Under the pieces are notes generated by a model that saw only the letters and a program-made list of their open reading frames with translations, was not told where the DNA came from and made no database searches. Positions 9,427 through 18,370 of a DNA stretch of 64,000 nucleotides are shown piece by piece. Location: positions 1,426,001 to 1,490,000 of the forward strand of contig OZ250142.1 of the NCBI GenBank assembly GCA_965237445.1, given 5' to 3'. A program made the position numbers and the translations under genes. Every line of letters begins with the position of its first letter. Position 1 is the first letter of the stretch. The DNA is from G963668185 sp965237445 (GTDB lineage Bacteria > Chloroflexota > Dehalococcoidia > Lucifugimonadales > G963668185).

Positions 9427-11001
9427 CTACGTAGAAGCCCGCCCGCGCCGCAGGGACCGGCCGGGTAGGGCGCCGGTGTTCTCGCCGCTCTCGATGACGA
9501 CCTGGCCGTTCACGATCACGTACTCGATGCCGACCGGGTACTGCTTTGGGTCCTTCTTCGTAGCGAGCGCCTTCACCGTAGCCGGATTGAAGACCACTAC
9601 GTCGGCCTTGAACCCGTCGCGCAGCAGGCCGCGGTCCGGCAGGCCCAGGCGCTGCGCCGGGAACGAAGTCATCTTCCGTATCGCTTCCGGCAGGCGCAGG
9701 TGCTTCTCGGCGCGAACGAACTCCGCCAGCACCACGGGAAAGCAGCCGTACGTGCGGGGGTTCGGGTACTCTCCGAACAGGATCGCGTCGCTGGCAATCA
9801 TGCCGTACGGATGCGACACGAACGCCGGCAGCGTTTGCGCATTAGTGCCAAGCGCCACGGTCGAGATGCCGAGGTTCTCTTCGATGAGCAAGTCGAACAG
9901 CGCGTCGGCGGGGTCCTGGCCCCGCATTTCGGCGATGTCTGTGAGCAGACGGCCGTCGTAGACGGCGTTTTCAGGCTTGGTGAAGTTGGTGAGCCACTGG
10001 TCTTCCAGCCGGTCCCCGGTGACTTCCCGCTTCATCCTCTGCCGGTCGTCCGAGTCCTGCAGCGCGTCCATCAGTCGCTCAGGACCGCCGTCCTTGGCCC
10101 AGTGCGGCAGGCCGATCGTCACGGTGGTTCCGGAGTAAGGGTACGTGTAGCAGTCGAACGTGACGTCCAGGCCCTCGGCTCGCGCGTCCTCCACCAGGCC
10201 GATGTAGTCCAGGTGGCTGCCGTCTCCCTGCGCTCCCTGCCTGTAGTGGGTCAGATGCACGGGGATGCCGCTTCGCCGGCCGATCTCCACCGCTTCCTCC
10301 CACGGAGCGACCACACCCTGCGACTTCAGCGATGCCCTGGTGTGCGTGTGGTAGAAGCCGCCGAGCCTAGCGGCTTCGCGCGATAGCTCGGCGAGCTCTT
10401 CGGTGCTTGCGTACGACCCCGGAGGATAGTCCAGGCCGGTGGAGAGACCCCACGCGCCTTCTTCCATCGCCTCCCTGACCACCGCCTTCATGTCTTCCAA
10501 CTCGGCCGACGTCGCGGGTCTGTCGTTCCAGCCTACGCTCCAGATGCGGACCGGCGCGTTGCCCAGGATGTATGCGATGTTTATGGCGACAGTATTATCG
10601 TAGCGGTCCAGCAGCTCCGCGACCGTAAGCCAGTCCGCTGGTTCGGGCGGGTAGCCGTTGAGTCCGGAGTCCAGCCAAATGTACCTGCGCAGCTCTTCGA
10701 CGGTCTTGAACGGCGCATGCGAGATGCCGTCGATCCCGACGAGCTCGGTCGTCACGCCCTGCCGTACCTTGGGATCGTGGTGCGGCTCGCCCAGTATCGT
10801 GAGACCGGCGTGCGAGTGCACGTCCACGAAGCCCGGGCACACGACATGGTCAGACGCGTCGATCCTGCGCCCGGCTTCGATGCCGGAAGCGTCGCCCCTG
10901 TGCAGGGCCACCGTGTCGCCGTCAACGACAACAGCCGCGTAGAAGCCGGGACTGCCGCTGCCGTCGATGACCAGCCCGTTCTCAATAATCAAGTCCGGCA
11001 T
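9427..11001 (-). CDS. N-acyl-D-amino-acid deacylase (D-aminoacylase) family amidohydrolase
   Basis: A 524-residue metal-dependent amidohydrolase expected to release D-amino acids from N-acyl-D-amino acids. It begins MPDLIIENGLVIDGSG and carries the metal-binding HSH in GFVDVHSHAGL, then HTHTR and HLTHYR. The C-terminal block GLLRDGFKADVVVFNP is typical of D-aminoacylase/dihydroorotase-type enzymes. The ATG at 11001 is preferred over an upstream extension because AGAGGTG precedes it. It is divergent from the isomerase gene with a 45-base gap. D-amino-acid metabolism links it by theme to the genes at 55.5-57.2 kb. Confidence 0.9.
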   Translation of the reverse strand: MPDLIIENGLVIDGSGSPGFYAAVVVDGDTVALHRGDASGIEAGRRIDASDHVVCPGFVDVHSHAGLTILGEPHHDPKVRQGVTTELVGIDGISHAPFKTVEELRRYIWLDSGLNGYPPEPADWLTVAELLDRYDNTVAINIAYILGNAPVRIWSVGWNDRPATSAELEDMKAVVREAMEEGAWGLSTGLDYPPGSYASTEELAELSREAARLGGFYHTHTRASLKSQGVVAPWEEAVEIGRRSGIPVHLTHYRQGAQGDGSHLDYIGLVEDARAEGLDVTFDCYTYPYSGTTVTIGLPHWAKDGGPERLMDALQDSDDRQRMKREVTGDRLEDQWLTNFTKPENAVYDGRLLTDIAEMRGQDPADALFDLLIEENLGISTVALGTNAQTLPAFVSHPYGMIASDAILFGEYPNPRTYGCFPVVLAEFVRAEKHLRLPEAIRKMTSFPAQRLGLPDRGLLRDGFKADVVVFNPATVKALATKKDPKQYPVGIEYVIVNGQVVIESGENTGALPGRSLRRGRAST

Positions 11002-11046
11002 TTCTTTGCACCTCTGTAGGCAATAAGATAACCGCGTTTGAGTTTC

Positions 11047-12705
11047 ATGACTACTTACATTCAACTGAATCCCGGCACAACGTCCGAGTCGTTCCAGCTA
11101 CTGAGCCGACGCTTGGCGGATGAGCGCCTGATCGAGGGAATGGGCGCCGGAGCGGCAGATCTGTGGCCGTGCCGGAGGCTCTCCGCGGACGATGCGGCGC
11201 TGGCAGCCGGCTGGACAGCCGCGCCGCGAGAGGCATCCAGATCGCTGGACGACGTTCTGACCTTCGCGTCCGAGGTGACGCGCGAAGGCTTCGCAGAAGC
11301 GGTGGTGCTCGGCATGGGCGGCAGCACCCAGACAGCCAGGGCGTTCAGCGGGCTGCTCCAACAGCGTAGCGACGTGCGGGTGGACTTTCCACTGAAAGTC
11401 CTGGGCACGACTGTACCTGAGCGGGTCCGGGAAGTGGCGGAGGGGATCGATCTCGGAAGCACGCTGTTTATCGTCGCCTCGGCGTCCGGGACCACCGTGG
11501 AGACGATGCTCCTGTACCGCTACTTCCGGCATCGCATGGAGGAGGCCGTCGGCCAGACGGACGCGCCCCGGCGGTTCGTGGCGGTGACGGCGGCAGGCAG
11601 TTCGTTGGCCACTCTGGCTGAGGACGAGGGTTTCCTCAGGTGCTTCGAGTGTCCAAAGGACGCGGTTGGCCGGTTCTCGGCACTCACGCCCTTCGGGCTG
11701 ACGCCCGCGGCGCTTGCCGGCGTCGACATTCGCGGCATTGTGTACCGGGCCGTGGAAATGCACGGCGCCTGCAACGACGAAGACGTCATGAGCAATCCGG
11801 GAGCATCGCTGGGCGCGTGGCTGGCGGCGCTCATGCAGGAGGGCAGGGACAAGCTCACATTCATAGCGTCTCCGGGCGCCCGGCCCGTTGTGCCGTGGAT
11901 CGAGCAGCTTGTTGCCGAGAGCACTGGCAAGGACGGCACGGGCCTAGTTCCGTTGATCGACGAGCCGCCGCTCGATGCGTCAATGTACCGCAACGACAGG
12001 GCGTTTGTGCGCATTACTTTCGCGGGCGAGAGCTGTCCTGACACGGACCGCCTGATGGACTCGCTTACGAGTGCCGGACATCCTGTAGCGGTGTTTCCGC
12101 CGCTGGAACCGGTTGATGTGGGTGCTGAAATGTACCGCTGGCAGTACGCTGTGGTGACCGCCTCGGCGCTGGCCGGACTGTGGCCATTCGACCAGCCGGA
12201 CGTCCAGACATCAAAGGACATGGCCCAGCGCATCTTGGAGGCGCCGACGCCCGACACGCCTACTTCGTCGGATGACGCGACGGCCATCATCGATGCGCTG
12301 CGGTACGCCTCGAAGGGCAGCTACCTGGGCGTAATGGCGTTCACGCGCGTCACGCCGGAACTGGAAGCTGCGTTGAAAGAACTTAGGCAGACAGTCGCCG
12401 AGACGTTTGGCTTCCCCGTGACCGTGGGATACGGCCCCGGGTTTCTTCACTCGACTGGTCAGCTTCACAAGGGCGGCCCCAAATCCCTGGTGGGTCTGCA
12501 GATACATACGCGGGGCGCCATCGACGTGCGAGTTCCCGATGTCGGCCACACATTCGGCGACCTCCTCGCTGCTCAGGCGGACGCAGACTTGCACATGCTT
12601 CGCCGCGATGGGGTGCCGGCGTTCCGGCTGCGGTGCGGCCGCGATGGGCCCGCGAGCGCGGTGATGGACCTGTGCCGGGCGATTCGCGGGACTCCATCTG
12701 TATAA
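11047..12705 (+). CDS. Glucose-6-phosphate isomerase-like SIS protein
   Basis: About 552 residues. It matches the isomerase half of the bifunctional transaldolase/glucose-6-phosphate isomerase found in several phyla, but no transaldolase domain is attached. Seen: VLGMGGSTQTARAF and FIVASASGTTVETML (the two parts of the first SIS fold), a second SIS region after residue 260, and GYGPGFLHSTGQLHKGGP near the C-terminus, a strong phosphoglucose isomerase signature. ATG at 11047 is preferred; an in-frame TTG lies nine bases upstream. Expected to interconvert glucose-6- and fructose-6-phosphate in the cytoplasm. No strong ribosome site is visible. Confidence 0.85.
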   Translation: MTTYIQLNPGTTSESFQLLSRRLADERLIEGMGAGAADLWPCRRLSADDAALAAGWTAAPREASRSLDDVLTFASEVTREGFAEAVVLGMGGSTQTARAFSGLLQQRSDVRVDFPLKVLGTTVPERVREVAEGIDLGSTLFIVASASGTTVETMLLYRYFRHRMEEAVGQTDAPRRFVAVTAAGSSLATLAEDEGFLRCFECPKDAVGRFSALTPFGLTPAALAGVDIRGIVYRAVEMHGACNDEDVMSNPGASLGAWLAALMQEGRDKLTFIASPGARPVVPWIEQLVAESTGKDGTGLVPLIDEPPLDASMYRNDRAFVRITFAGESCPDTDRLMDSLTSAGHPVAVFPPLEPVDVGAEMYRWQYAVVTASALAGLWPFDQPDVQTSKDMAQRILEAPTPDTPTSSDDATAIIDALRYASKGSYLGVMAFTRVTPELEAALKELRQTVAETFGFPVTVGYGPGFLHSTGQLHKGGPKSLVGLQIHTRGAIDVRVPDVGHTFGDLLAAQADADLHMLRRDGVPAFRLRCGRDGPASAVMDLCRAIRGTPSV

Positions 12706-12744
12706 TCACGCTCATACACCCCCAGGATAGGACCGGAGGCCGCC

Positions 12745-15528
12745 ATGGTTTCGGCGCAGACCAAGTCGATGCTCGAAGAGCGGCCGATGCTGATGCTGCT
12801 GGACGGCCACGCGCTCGTGCACCGTGCGTGGCACGGCATCCGCGAGCCGTTGACGGTGCGGAAGACGGGCGAGGAAGTGAAGGGCGTGTATGGCTTCGTC
12901 AACACGCTGCTGCGCGCGCTGCACGAGTTCCGGCCGTCACATTGCGCGATCGCGTTCGATGTCTCGGCGCCAACCTTCCGGCACAAGGGCTTCAAGGAGT
13001 ACAAGGCCCACAGGCCCCCAACGCCGGCGGACCTCAAGGCGCAGTTCGTAAGGGTGCGCGAGTTCGTGAACGCCTTCCGGATTCCGATCTACGAAGTGGA
13101 GGGCTTCGAGGCCGACGACGTGATCGGCACGCTATGCAAGCACGCGGAGGAGAGCGAGGTCGAGGTGCTGATCCTCACTGGCGATACGGACACGCTTCAG
13201 CTTGTGACGCCGCTCACGCGCGTTTTGCTCACTTACAGCGCCCAGAAGCGGAAGATCTACGACGTTCAGGGGGTGCGCGAGCGGTACGGTGGTCTGGGCC
13301 CTGAGTTCGTCGCCGAGATTAAGGCCCTTGAGGGAGATACGTCGGACAACATCCCCGGCGTGCCCAGCATCGGCAAGAAGACCGCCGTGCAGCTCCTGGC
13401 CGAGTTCGGCTCGATAGAAGGCATCTACGAGCGGATTGACGAGGTAAAGCCGCCGCGCCGCCAGCAGGCTATGCGCGACAACCGTGAAGTGGCCGAGACC
13501 TGTAAGTGGCTCACCACGATTTCTAGGGAAGCGCCCGTCAAGCTCAGTTTGGATGCGGCCAAGTTCTCGGACTTCGAAAGGTCGGAGGTCGTAGGGCTGA
13601 TGCGGGAACTAGAGTTCCACAGCATGGTCGAGCGCATCCCTAACGCCGATGGGTCGGCGTCAGCGGGCGATGATGGCCCCGGAGCTCGCAAGGTCGCCAC
13701 ACGGCACGAGATCGTTCGAACGCAGGACGCCCTGCGGTCAATGGTGCTCGCGCTGGCGACGCCGCGAGGATTCGCCTTCGATACCGAGACTACGCACGTT
13801 AACCCGATGATCGCCGAGCTCGTCGGCATCTCGTTCTCGAACGAGCCCAACAGGGCCTGGTACGTTCCGGTGGGGCACCTGGAGGGCGAGCAGCTTCCCG
13901 TGGAAGACGTCCTGGACGCCGTCAGGCCGCTGTTCGAGGCTGAGGAGATCCCAAAGACGGCGCACAACGCGAACTACGACGTGATGATACTGGCCAACTG
14001 CGGCGTGGAAGTGCGCGGGCTGGACTTCGATTCGATGATCGCCGCGCACATGTCGGGAGTGCGGACGATAGGACTCAAGCAGCTCTGCCTCGAGCTGTTC
14101 AAAGAGGAGATGACCCCGATAACAGACCTGATCGGCACCGGCCGCAAGCAGATCACTATGGCAGAGACGTCAATCGAGGACGCTGCCGCTTACGCGGCTG
14201 CCGACGCGGACGTGGCGTGGCGAATGTCGGAGCATTACAAAGTCAATCTCGAAAAGCTGGGGCTGAGCGGTGCATTGGCCGAGCTGGAGATGCCGTTGCT
14301 GCCCGTCCTCGTGAAGATGCAGAGGAGCGGCATCGCGCTGGACACGGCCCTGCTTGGCCGCATGTCCGTTGACCTGGGGGAGCAGCTCGTCGGCATCCGA
14401 TCTTACATACATAGCCTCGTGGGCCATGAGTTCAACCTCAACTCGACGGCGCAGCTTGGAGACGTGCTATTCAAGGAATTGCGCCTGCCCACTGTCAAGC
14501 GCACCAGGACAGGGTTTTCCACAGATGCGCAGACGCTCGACACGCTCAAGGGCATGCTGGACCGGGGCGATTGCGACGATGCAGACCCCAGAGCATTGGA
14601 TGTTCTGAACAACGTGCTGGACTACCGCCAGGTCTCGAAGATCAAGTCCACGTACGTGGATGCGCTGCCTTCGCTCGTTCACCCGGTGACGAGCCGGATC
14701 CACACGAGCTACAACCAGACCGGTTCAGTCACGGGACGCGTTTCGAGCAACGACCCGAACGTGCAGAACATCCCTGTGCGGACCGAGCTTGGCCGGCGCG
14801 TGCGGGACGCGTTCATTGCCGCGCCGGGTTCAGGGAACACGCTGCTGGGCGCGGACTACTCGCAGATCGAGCTTCGTGTTCTCGCGCACATTTCGGAAGA
14901 TCCCAGCCTGCTGGAGGCGTTCTATCGAGGAGAGGACATACACGCCGCCACCGCGGCTTCCGTCTACGGCATTCCGATAGAAGAGGTGGACGCCGAGCAG
15001 CGCCGTATCGCGAAGATCATGAACTTTGGCGTGATCTACGGCCTTAGTGCGTTCGGCATCTCACAGCAGACCGGCCTGCCCAGGGAAGAGGGATCGCACT
15101 TCATTAAGACTTACTTTGGCAAGTATCCCGGCATTCAGGCCTATACCGAACAGACCAAGGCCGACGTCCGGGACCGGGGGTACGTGGAGACGCTCAACGG
15201 CCGTCGACGCTACATCGACGAGGTCTACTCTTCAAACGGGCGCATCCGCAACGCAGGCGACCGCATGGCCATCAACATGCCCATCCAGGGAACGGCCGCC
15301 GACATCATCAAGATTGCCATGGTGAGGATCCAGGACCGTCTGGACGACCTTGGCCTCCGGGCGATGATGATTGTGCAGGTGCACGACGAGTTGATCTTCG
15401 AGACGCCGCGGGACGAGATGGACCAGTTGCAGGCATTGGTCCTGGAGTTAATGCCGTCGGCCATGAAGCTAAAGGTGGATCTTGAGGTGGAACTTAAGAC
15501 GGGCGACACTTGGGGTTCCATGGAGTAG
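12745..15528 (+). CDS. polA: DNA polymerase I
   Basis: A 927-residue repair and Okazaki-fragment polymerase with three domains. The 5' nuclease occupies roughly residues 15-285 (LLDGHALVHRAWHG, EVEGFEADDVIGT, SDNIPGVPSIGKKTA). The 3'-5' exonuclease lies around 325-520 with its acidic residues kept: FDTETT, HNANYDVM and YAAADAD, so proofreading is probably active, unlike many bacterial PolA proteins. The polymerase domain has motif A (ADYSQIELRVLA), motif B (RRIAKIMNFGVIYG) and motif C (QVHDEL). ATG at 12745 follows GGAGG with a 5-base spacer. The frame is intact. Confidence 0.97.
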   Translation: MVSAQTKSMLEERPMLMLLDGHALVHRAWHGIREPLTVRKTGEEVKGVYGFVNTLLRALHEFRPSHCAIAFDVSAPTFRHKGFKEYKAHRPPTPADLKAQFVRVREFVNAFRIPIYEVEGFEADDVIGTLCKHAEESEVEVLILTGDTDTLQLVTPLTRVLLTYSAQKRKIYDVQGVRERYGGLGPEFVAEIKALEGDTSDNIPGVPSIGKKTAVQLLAEFGSIEGIYERIDEVKPPRRQQAMRDNREVAETCKWLTTISREAPVKLSLDAAKFSDFERSEVVGLMRELEFHSMVERIPNADGSASAGDDGPGARKVATRHEIVRTQDALRSMVLALATPRGFAFDTETTHVNPMIAELVGISFSNEPNRAWYVPVGHLEGEQLPVEDVLDAVRPLFEAEEIPKTAHNANYDVMILANCGVEVRGLDFDSMIAAHMSGVRTIGLKQLCLELFKEEMTPITDLIGTGRKQITMAETSIEDAAAYAAADADVAWRMSEHYKVNLEKLGLSGALAELEMPLLPVLVKMQRSGIALDTALLGRMSVDLGEQLVGIRSYIHSLVGHEFNLNSTAQLGDVLFKELRLPTVKRTRTGFSTDAQTLDTLKGMLDRGDCDDADPRALDVLNNVLDYRQVSKIKSTYVDALPSLVHPVTSRIHTSYNQTGSVTGRVSSNDPNVQNIPVRTELGRRVRDAFIAAPGSGNTLLGADYSQIELRVLAHISEDPSLLEAFYRGEDIHAATAASVYGIPIEEVDAEQRRIAKIMNFGVIYGLSAFGISQQTGLPREEGSHFIKTYFGKYPGIQAYTEQTKADVRDRGYVETLNGRRRYIDEVYSSNGRIRNAGDRMAINMPIQGTAADIIKIAMVRIQDRLDDLGLRAMMIVQVHDELIFETPRDEMDQLQALVLELMPSAMKLKVDLEVELKTGDTWGSME

Positions 15529-15637
15529 CGGATCCTTGTGGTCACACCGAGACAATGTCTGCAGACCATAGGGCGGGCAGCTCGCGAGATTAGTTGGATC
15601 CCAGTCCGCACTCTAGAGTTGGACCACAGAGATTGAG

Positions 15638-16006
15638 TTGGTAGAAAGAGTGGGCCTGACATGCCTCACAGTTGAAGTGGCTTCCCCCGCTGCACCGAAC
15701 GAATCAGAGCCGGTGGAGTTCCTGGTGGACTCCGGCGCGGTGCACTCGGTAGCTCCGGCCTCGTTGCTGGAGCGTCTCGGCATCGAGCCTCTCACGGAGC
15801 AGGAGTTCAGGCTGGCGGATGGGAGCAAAGTGGTCCGACGCAAGGGCGTTGCCGTTTTTCGGTACGGAGACGGAGTGGGTGGGGCGGATGTGATTTTCGG
15901 GGAAGATGGAGACAGTAACCTGATGGGAGCCACAACCCTGGAAGCCCTCAGCCTCGTGCTGGACCCGCTCAGGCGTGAACTGAGGCCGTTGCCAATGGTC
16001 CTGTAA
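15638..16006 (+). CDS. Retropepsin-like clan AA aspartic protease family protein
   Basis: A small protein of about 120 residues with the single-domain retropepsin pattern: FLVDSGAVHSVAP holds the catalytic D-S-G, and NLMGATTLEAL is the second conserved strand of the family. Retropepsins act as homodimers; the bacterial target of this family is unknown. No signal peptide or membrane segment is visible. The start is uncertain between TTG at 15638 and GTG at 15650; the second gives the usual family N-terminus. It stands alone between polA and the hydrolase cluster. Confidence 0.75.
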   Translation: MVERVGLTCLTVEVASPAAPNESEPVEFLVDSGAVHSVAPASLLERLGIEPLTEQEFRLADGSKVVRRKGVAVFRYGDGVGGADVIFGEDGDSNLMGATTLEALSLVLDPLRRELRPLPMVL

Positions 16007-16044
16007 TTCGGGTCACACGGATCTGCGTGAGGAGAAGGAGCAGA

Positions 16045-17263
16045 GTGCCTGAAGGCATAGTCAAGGCCAACGGGATAGATATCTGGCACGAGACGTTCGG
16101 TAATCCGTCACACCAGACAGTCCTGTTAATCGGAGGCGCGTTCTCTCAGGCGCTGCTGTGGGTCCCCGAGTTCTGCCAGGGCATTGTCGACGGCGGCCGG
16201 CACGTCGTCTGGTACGACAACAGGGACATCGGCCTGTCGGAGGTGCCGGACGAGCCCTACACGCAGTGGGACTTGGCGGACGATGCCATTGGCCTGCTTG
16301 ACGCGCTCGATATCGAGGCCGCTCACATGGTTGGCGCGTCGATGGGTGGAATGATCGGGCAGTTGGTTGCGTCGCGGTAACCGGAGCGCACGTTGAGTCT
16401 CACGTCGATCATGTCGACTCCGGGGTGGATTGATCCCTCGCTCGACCCCATTGACGAGAAGCCCCCAACGATAGCGGAAAGAGTAGGGACTGAATTGGGC
16501 CAGGCATTGGCACGGAAGATACATTTTATGTCTCTGGCCAATCCTGGCGTCGCTTACAACCTTGACCATATCGCTGATACTGAGTGGGAAATAAAGGATG
16601 CACCAGAAGGGGGAGCAGTAATGGAAAAACAAGTGCAAAAGGCTGCTATAGGATTCCAAACTCCCTAACGACAGCTATTCGACACTCTCCAGAAATTGAA
16701 ACACAAACTTTGGGTATACCTCCTGACCTGCTTCGCCCTTGTCGGTGTTCTTATCGTTGCTGTCCTTGTGACAAACACAGTTAGTAGCCGTCAGGAAACA
16801 GCTATCGTGTATCCCAACGCTCAGGGCGACGGCGCTCATTGTCTTGATTATGAGGATGACACACATCCCGGCTTCAACAATCTGATACGCAATGCGCTTG
16901 GTGACCTCGACCTATTTGAGATTGTAGAAACTGGCCTCACTCGCACGAACACTCCTGGGCTTCATACGATCTACGTGGAGTTTACCGTAGAGGATGCGGC
17001 TGGCCGTCTTGCACGACATAGTGCCACTGGTACGGTTGAGAGCGAGACTTGCCAAGCCAAATTGCTCAGCATCAACTAAAGGCTCGCCCACTTTAGTGGT
17101 ACACGGCACGGAAGACCCGATACTGTCGTACTCGCATGGCGCTGCGACCGCCGATGCCATTCCCGGCGCCAGACTGCTGACGCTGGAAGACGTGGGTCAC
17201 GATCTGCCGAGACGAGTGAACGACAGGGTCATCGGGGCGATACTGGAACATTCCGGCAGTTGA
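16045..17263 (+). pseudogene. Alpha/beta hydrolase pseudogene, interrupted by an insert
   Basis: Decayed tandem copy of the intact hydrolase at 17374. From GTG 16045 to about 16465 it aligns base for base with 17374-17794, including GASMGGMI around the nucleophile serine. The stop TAA at 16378 stands where the intact copy has CAC. After about 16465 similarity ends. It resumes near 17080 with HGTEDPILSYSHGAATADAIPG and runs to the end. About 230 bases of hydrolase have been replaced by about 615 unrelated, AT-richer bases carrying a small frame. The catalytic Asp/core segment between the two parts is missing, so the product cannot be functional. Confidence 0.85.
16696..17079 (+). CDS. Small single-pass membrane-anchored hypothetical protein inside the insert
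   Basis: A 127-residue frame within the foreign segment that splits the hydrolase copy. It starts at TTG 16696 with a basic MKHK stretch followed by one hydrophobic helix (about residues 5-26), then a polar domain with two cysteines. The layout suggests an exported, membrane-anchored protein. Its stop falls exactly where hydrolase similarity resumes. Base composition is lower in GC than the neighbours, consistent with transfer. No family is recognised and no good ribosome site is seen, so expression is uncertain. Confidence 0.4.
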   Translation: MKHKLWVYLLTCFALVGVLIVAVLVTNTVSSRQETAIVYPNAQGDGAHCLDYEDDTHPGFNNLIRNALGDLDLFEIVETGLTRTNTPGLHTIYVEFTVEDAAGRLARHSATGTVESETCQAKLLSIN

Positions 17264-17287
17264 TGCGGCGCTTACGCCTGGGGCTGA

Positions 17288-17373
17288 CCCGCAGGCCCTG
17301 AGCGGGACCAGCGCAAGGGTGCTCGAGATCATTGGAGCACGGGCGTCATCCACGATGGTTTGAGAGGAACAGA
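17288..17373 (+). promoter_or_regulatory. Two-hairpin leader of the intact hydrolase gene
   Basis: Hairpin 1 has CCCGC/GCGGG arms with loop AGGCCCTGA (17288-17306). Hairpin 2 has GTGCTC/GAGCAC arms (17319-17340). The ribosome site and ATG at 17374 follow. The first hairpin resembles elements before 18371 and 19695. A conserved leader RNA is inferred; its ligand is unknown. Confidence 0.4.
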
Positions 17374-18228
17374 ATGGCTGAAGGCATAGTCAAGGCAAAC
17401 GGTATAGATATCTGGTACGAGACGTTCGGGGACCCGTCGCATCCGACGGTCCTGCTGATCGCCGGCGCGTTCTCACAGGCATTGCTGTGGGCCCCCGAAT
17501 TCTGCCAGGGTCTGGTCGACGGCGGGCGGCACGTCGTCTGGTACGACAATCGGGACATCGGACTGTCCGAGTGGCCCGACGAGCCCTACACGTTGGAGGA
17601 CATGGCGGACGACGCTGTCGGCCTTCTCGACGCGCTCGGCATCGGGGCCGCGCACATGGTTGGCGCGTCGATGGGCGGGATGATCGCGCAGTTGGTTGCG
17701 TTGCGGCACCCGGGGCGGACGCTGAGTCTCACCTCGATCATGTCGTCCCCGGGAATGAACAATCCCGCGATCGAGCCCCGAGACGAGGAGCGCATGGCTA
17801 AGTCCCAGGAGATTGCCTCAATGCCGGCCGATGACCGGGACTCTCGCATCGCCCAACAGGTCGAGATGTACCGGCTAATGGCCGGGCCGGCGGTGCCTTT
17901 CGAGGAGGAGTATTGGGGGCCGCTGCTCGCGGAGACCGTCGATCGCGCCTGGCATCCTGAATGCCGCCACGTGGAGGCGATCAATGGGACGGCCTCTTGG
18001 CTAGCCGACTTGCCGAACGTCACCACGCCCACGTTGGTGATTCACGGCACGGCAGACTACATTCTGCCGTACTCGCATGGCGTCGCCACCGCCGATGCCA
18101 TCCCCGGTGCTAGGATGCTGACGCTGGAAGGCGTAGGCCACGAGCTGCCCAGGCCACTGAACGACAAGGTCATTGGCGCGATCTTAGACCTGACGGGCAA
18201 CGGCGGGACAGATTCGGTGGAATCTTGA
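17374..18228 (+). CDS. Alpha/beta fold hydrolase
   Basis: Intact 284-residue hydrolase. ATG at 17374 follows GAGAGG at 17362. It shows the oxyanion HG-equivalent turn (GAFSQALLW), the nucleophile elbow GASMGGMIAQ, the acid strand TLVIHGTADYILP and the histidine in EGVGHELP. No signal peptide. It belongs with small-molecule esterases/C-C hydrolases of the type 'alpha/beta fold hydrolase' and the substrate is unknown. It is the surviving member of a tandem duplication with the pseudogene at 16045. It lies 142 bases upstream of the methyltransferase-like genes, with which it shares a leader element. Confidence 0.88.
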   Translation: MAEGIVKANGIDIWYETFGDPSHPTVLLIAGAFSQALLWAPEFCQGLVDGGRHVVWYDNRDIGLSEWPDEPYTLEDMADDAVGLLDALGIGAAHMVGASMGGMIAQLVALRHPGRTLSLTSIMSSPGMNNPAIEPRDEERMAKSQEIASMPADDRDSRIAQQVEMYRLMAGPAVPFEEEYWGPLLAETVDRAWHPECRHVEAINGTASWLADLPNVTTPTLVIHGTADYILPYSHGVATADAIPGARMLTLEGVGHELPRPLNDKVIGAILDLTGNGGTDSVES

Positions 18229-18270
18229 CATCAGCCGTCGTCAAACGTACCTTCCAATTGATTGTGCCTC

Positions 18271-18370
18271 GGTACTGAGGCGCAAGGTCTGAGCGCGGCC
18301 AATCTCGGGGACTGGAACGAAGCGCGGTATGCCGCCTGAAGGCGGCACAAGCTACTAGGAGGTACCGGCA
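18271..18370 (+). promoter_or_regulatory. Conserved two-hairpin leader, copy A
   Basis: About 100 bases before the ATG. A 27-base block at 18271-18297 matches the block at 19591-19617 in 21 positions. Hairpin 1: GCGC/GCGC arms with a 9-base loop ending CTGA. Hairpin 2: GCCGCC-TGAA-GGCGGC at 18331-18346, 24 bases before the ATG. The ribosome site AGGAGG at 18357-18362 follows. A regulatory role is inferred from conservation of spacing. Confidence 0.45.

Noticed and set aside
12745..15528. Loss of proofreading in DNA polymerase I
   Set aside because: The exonuclease acidic residues (FDTETT, NYD, ADAD) are present.
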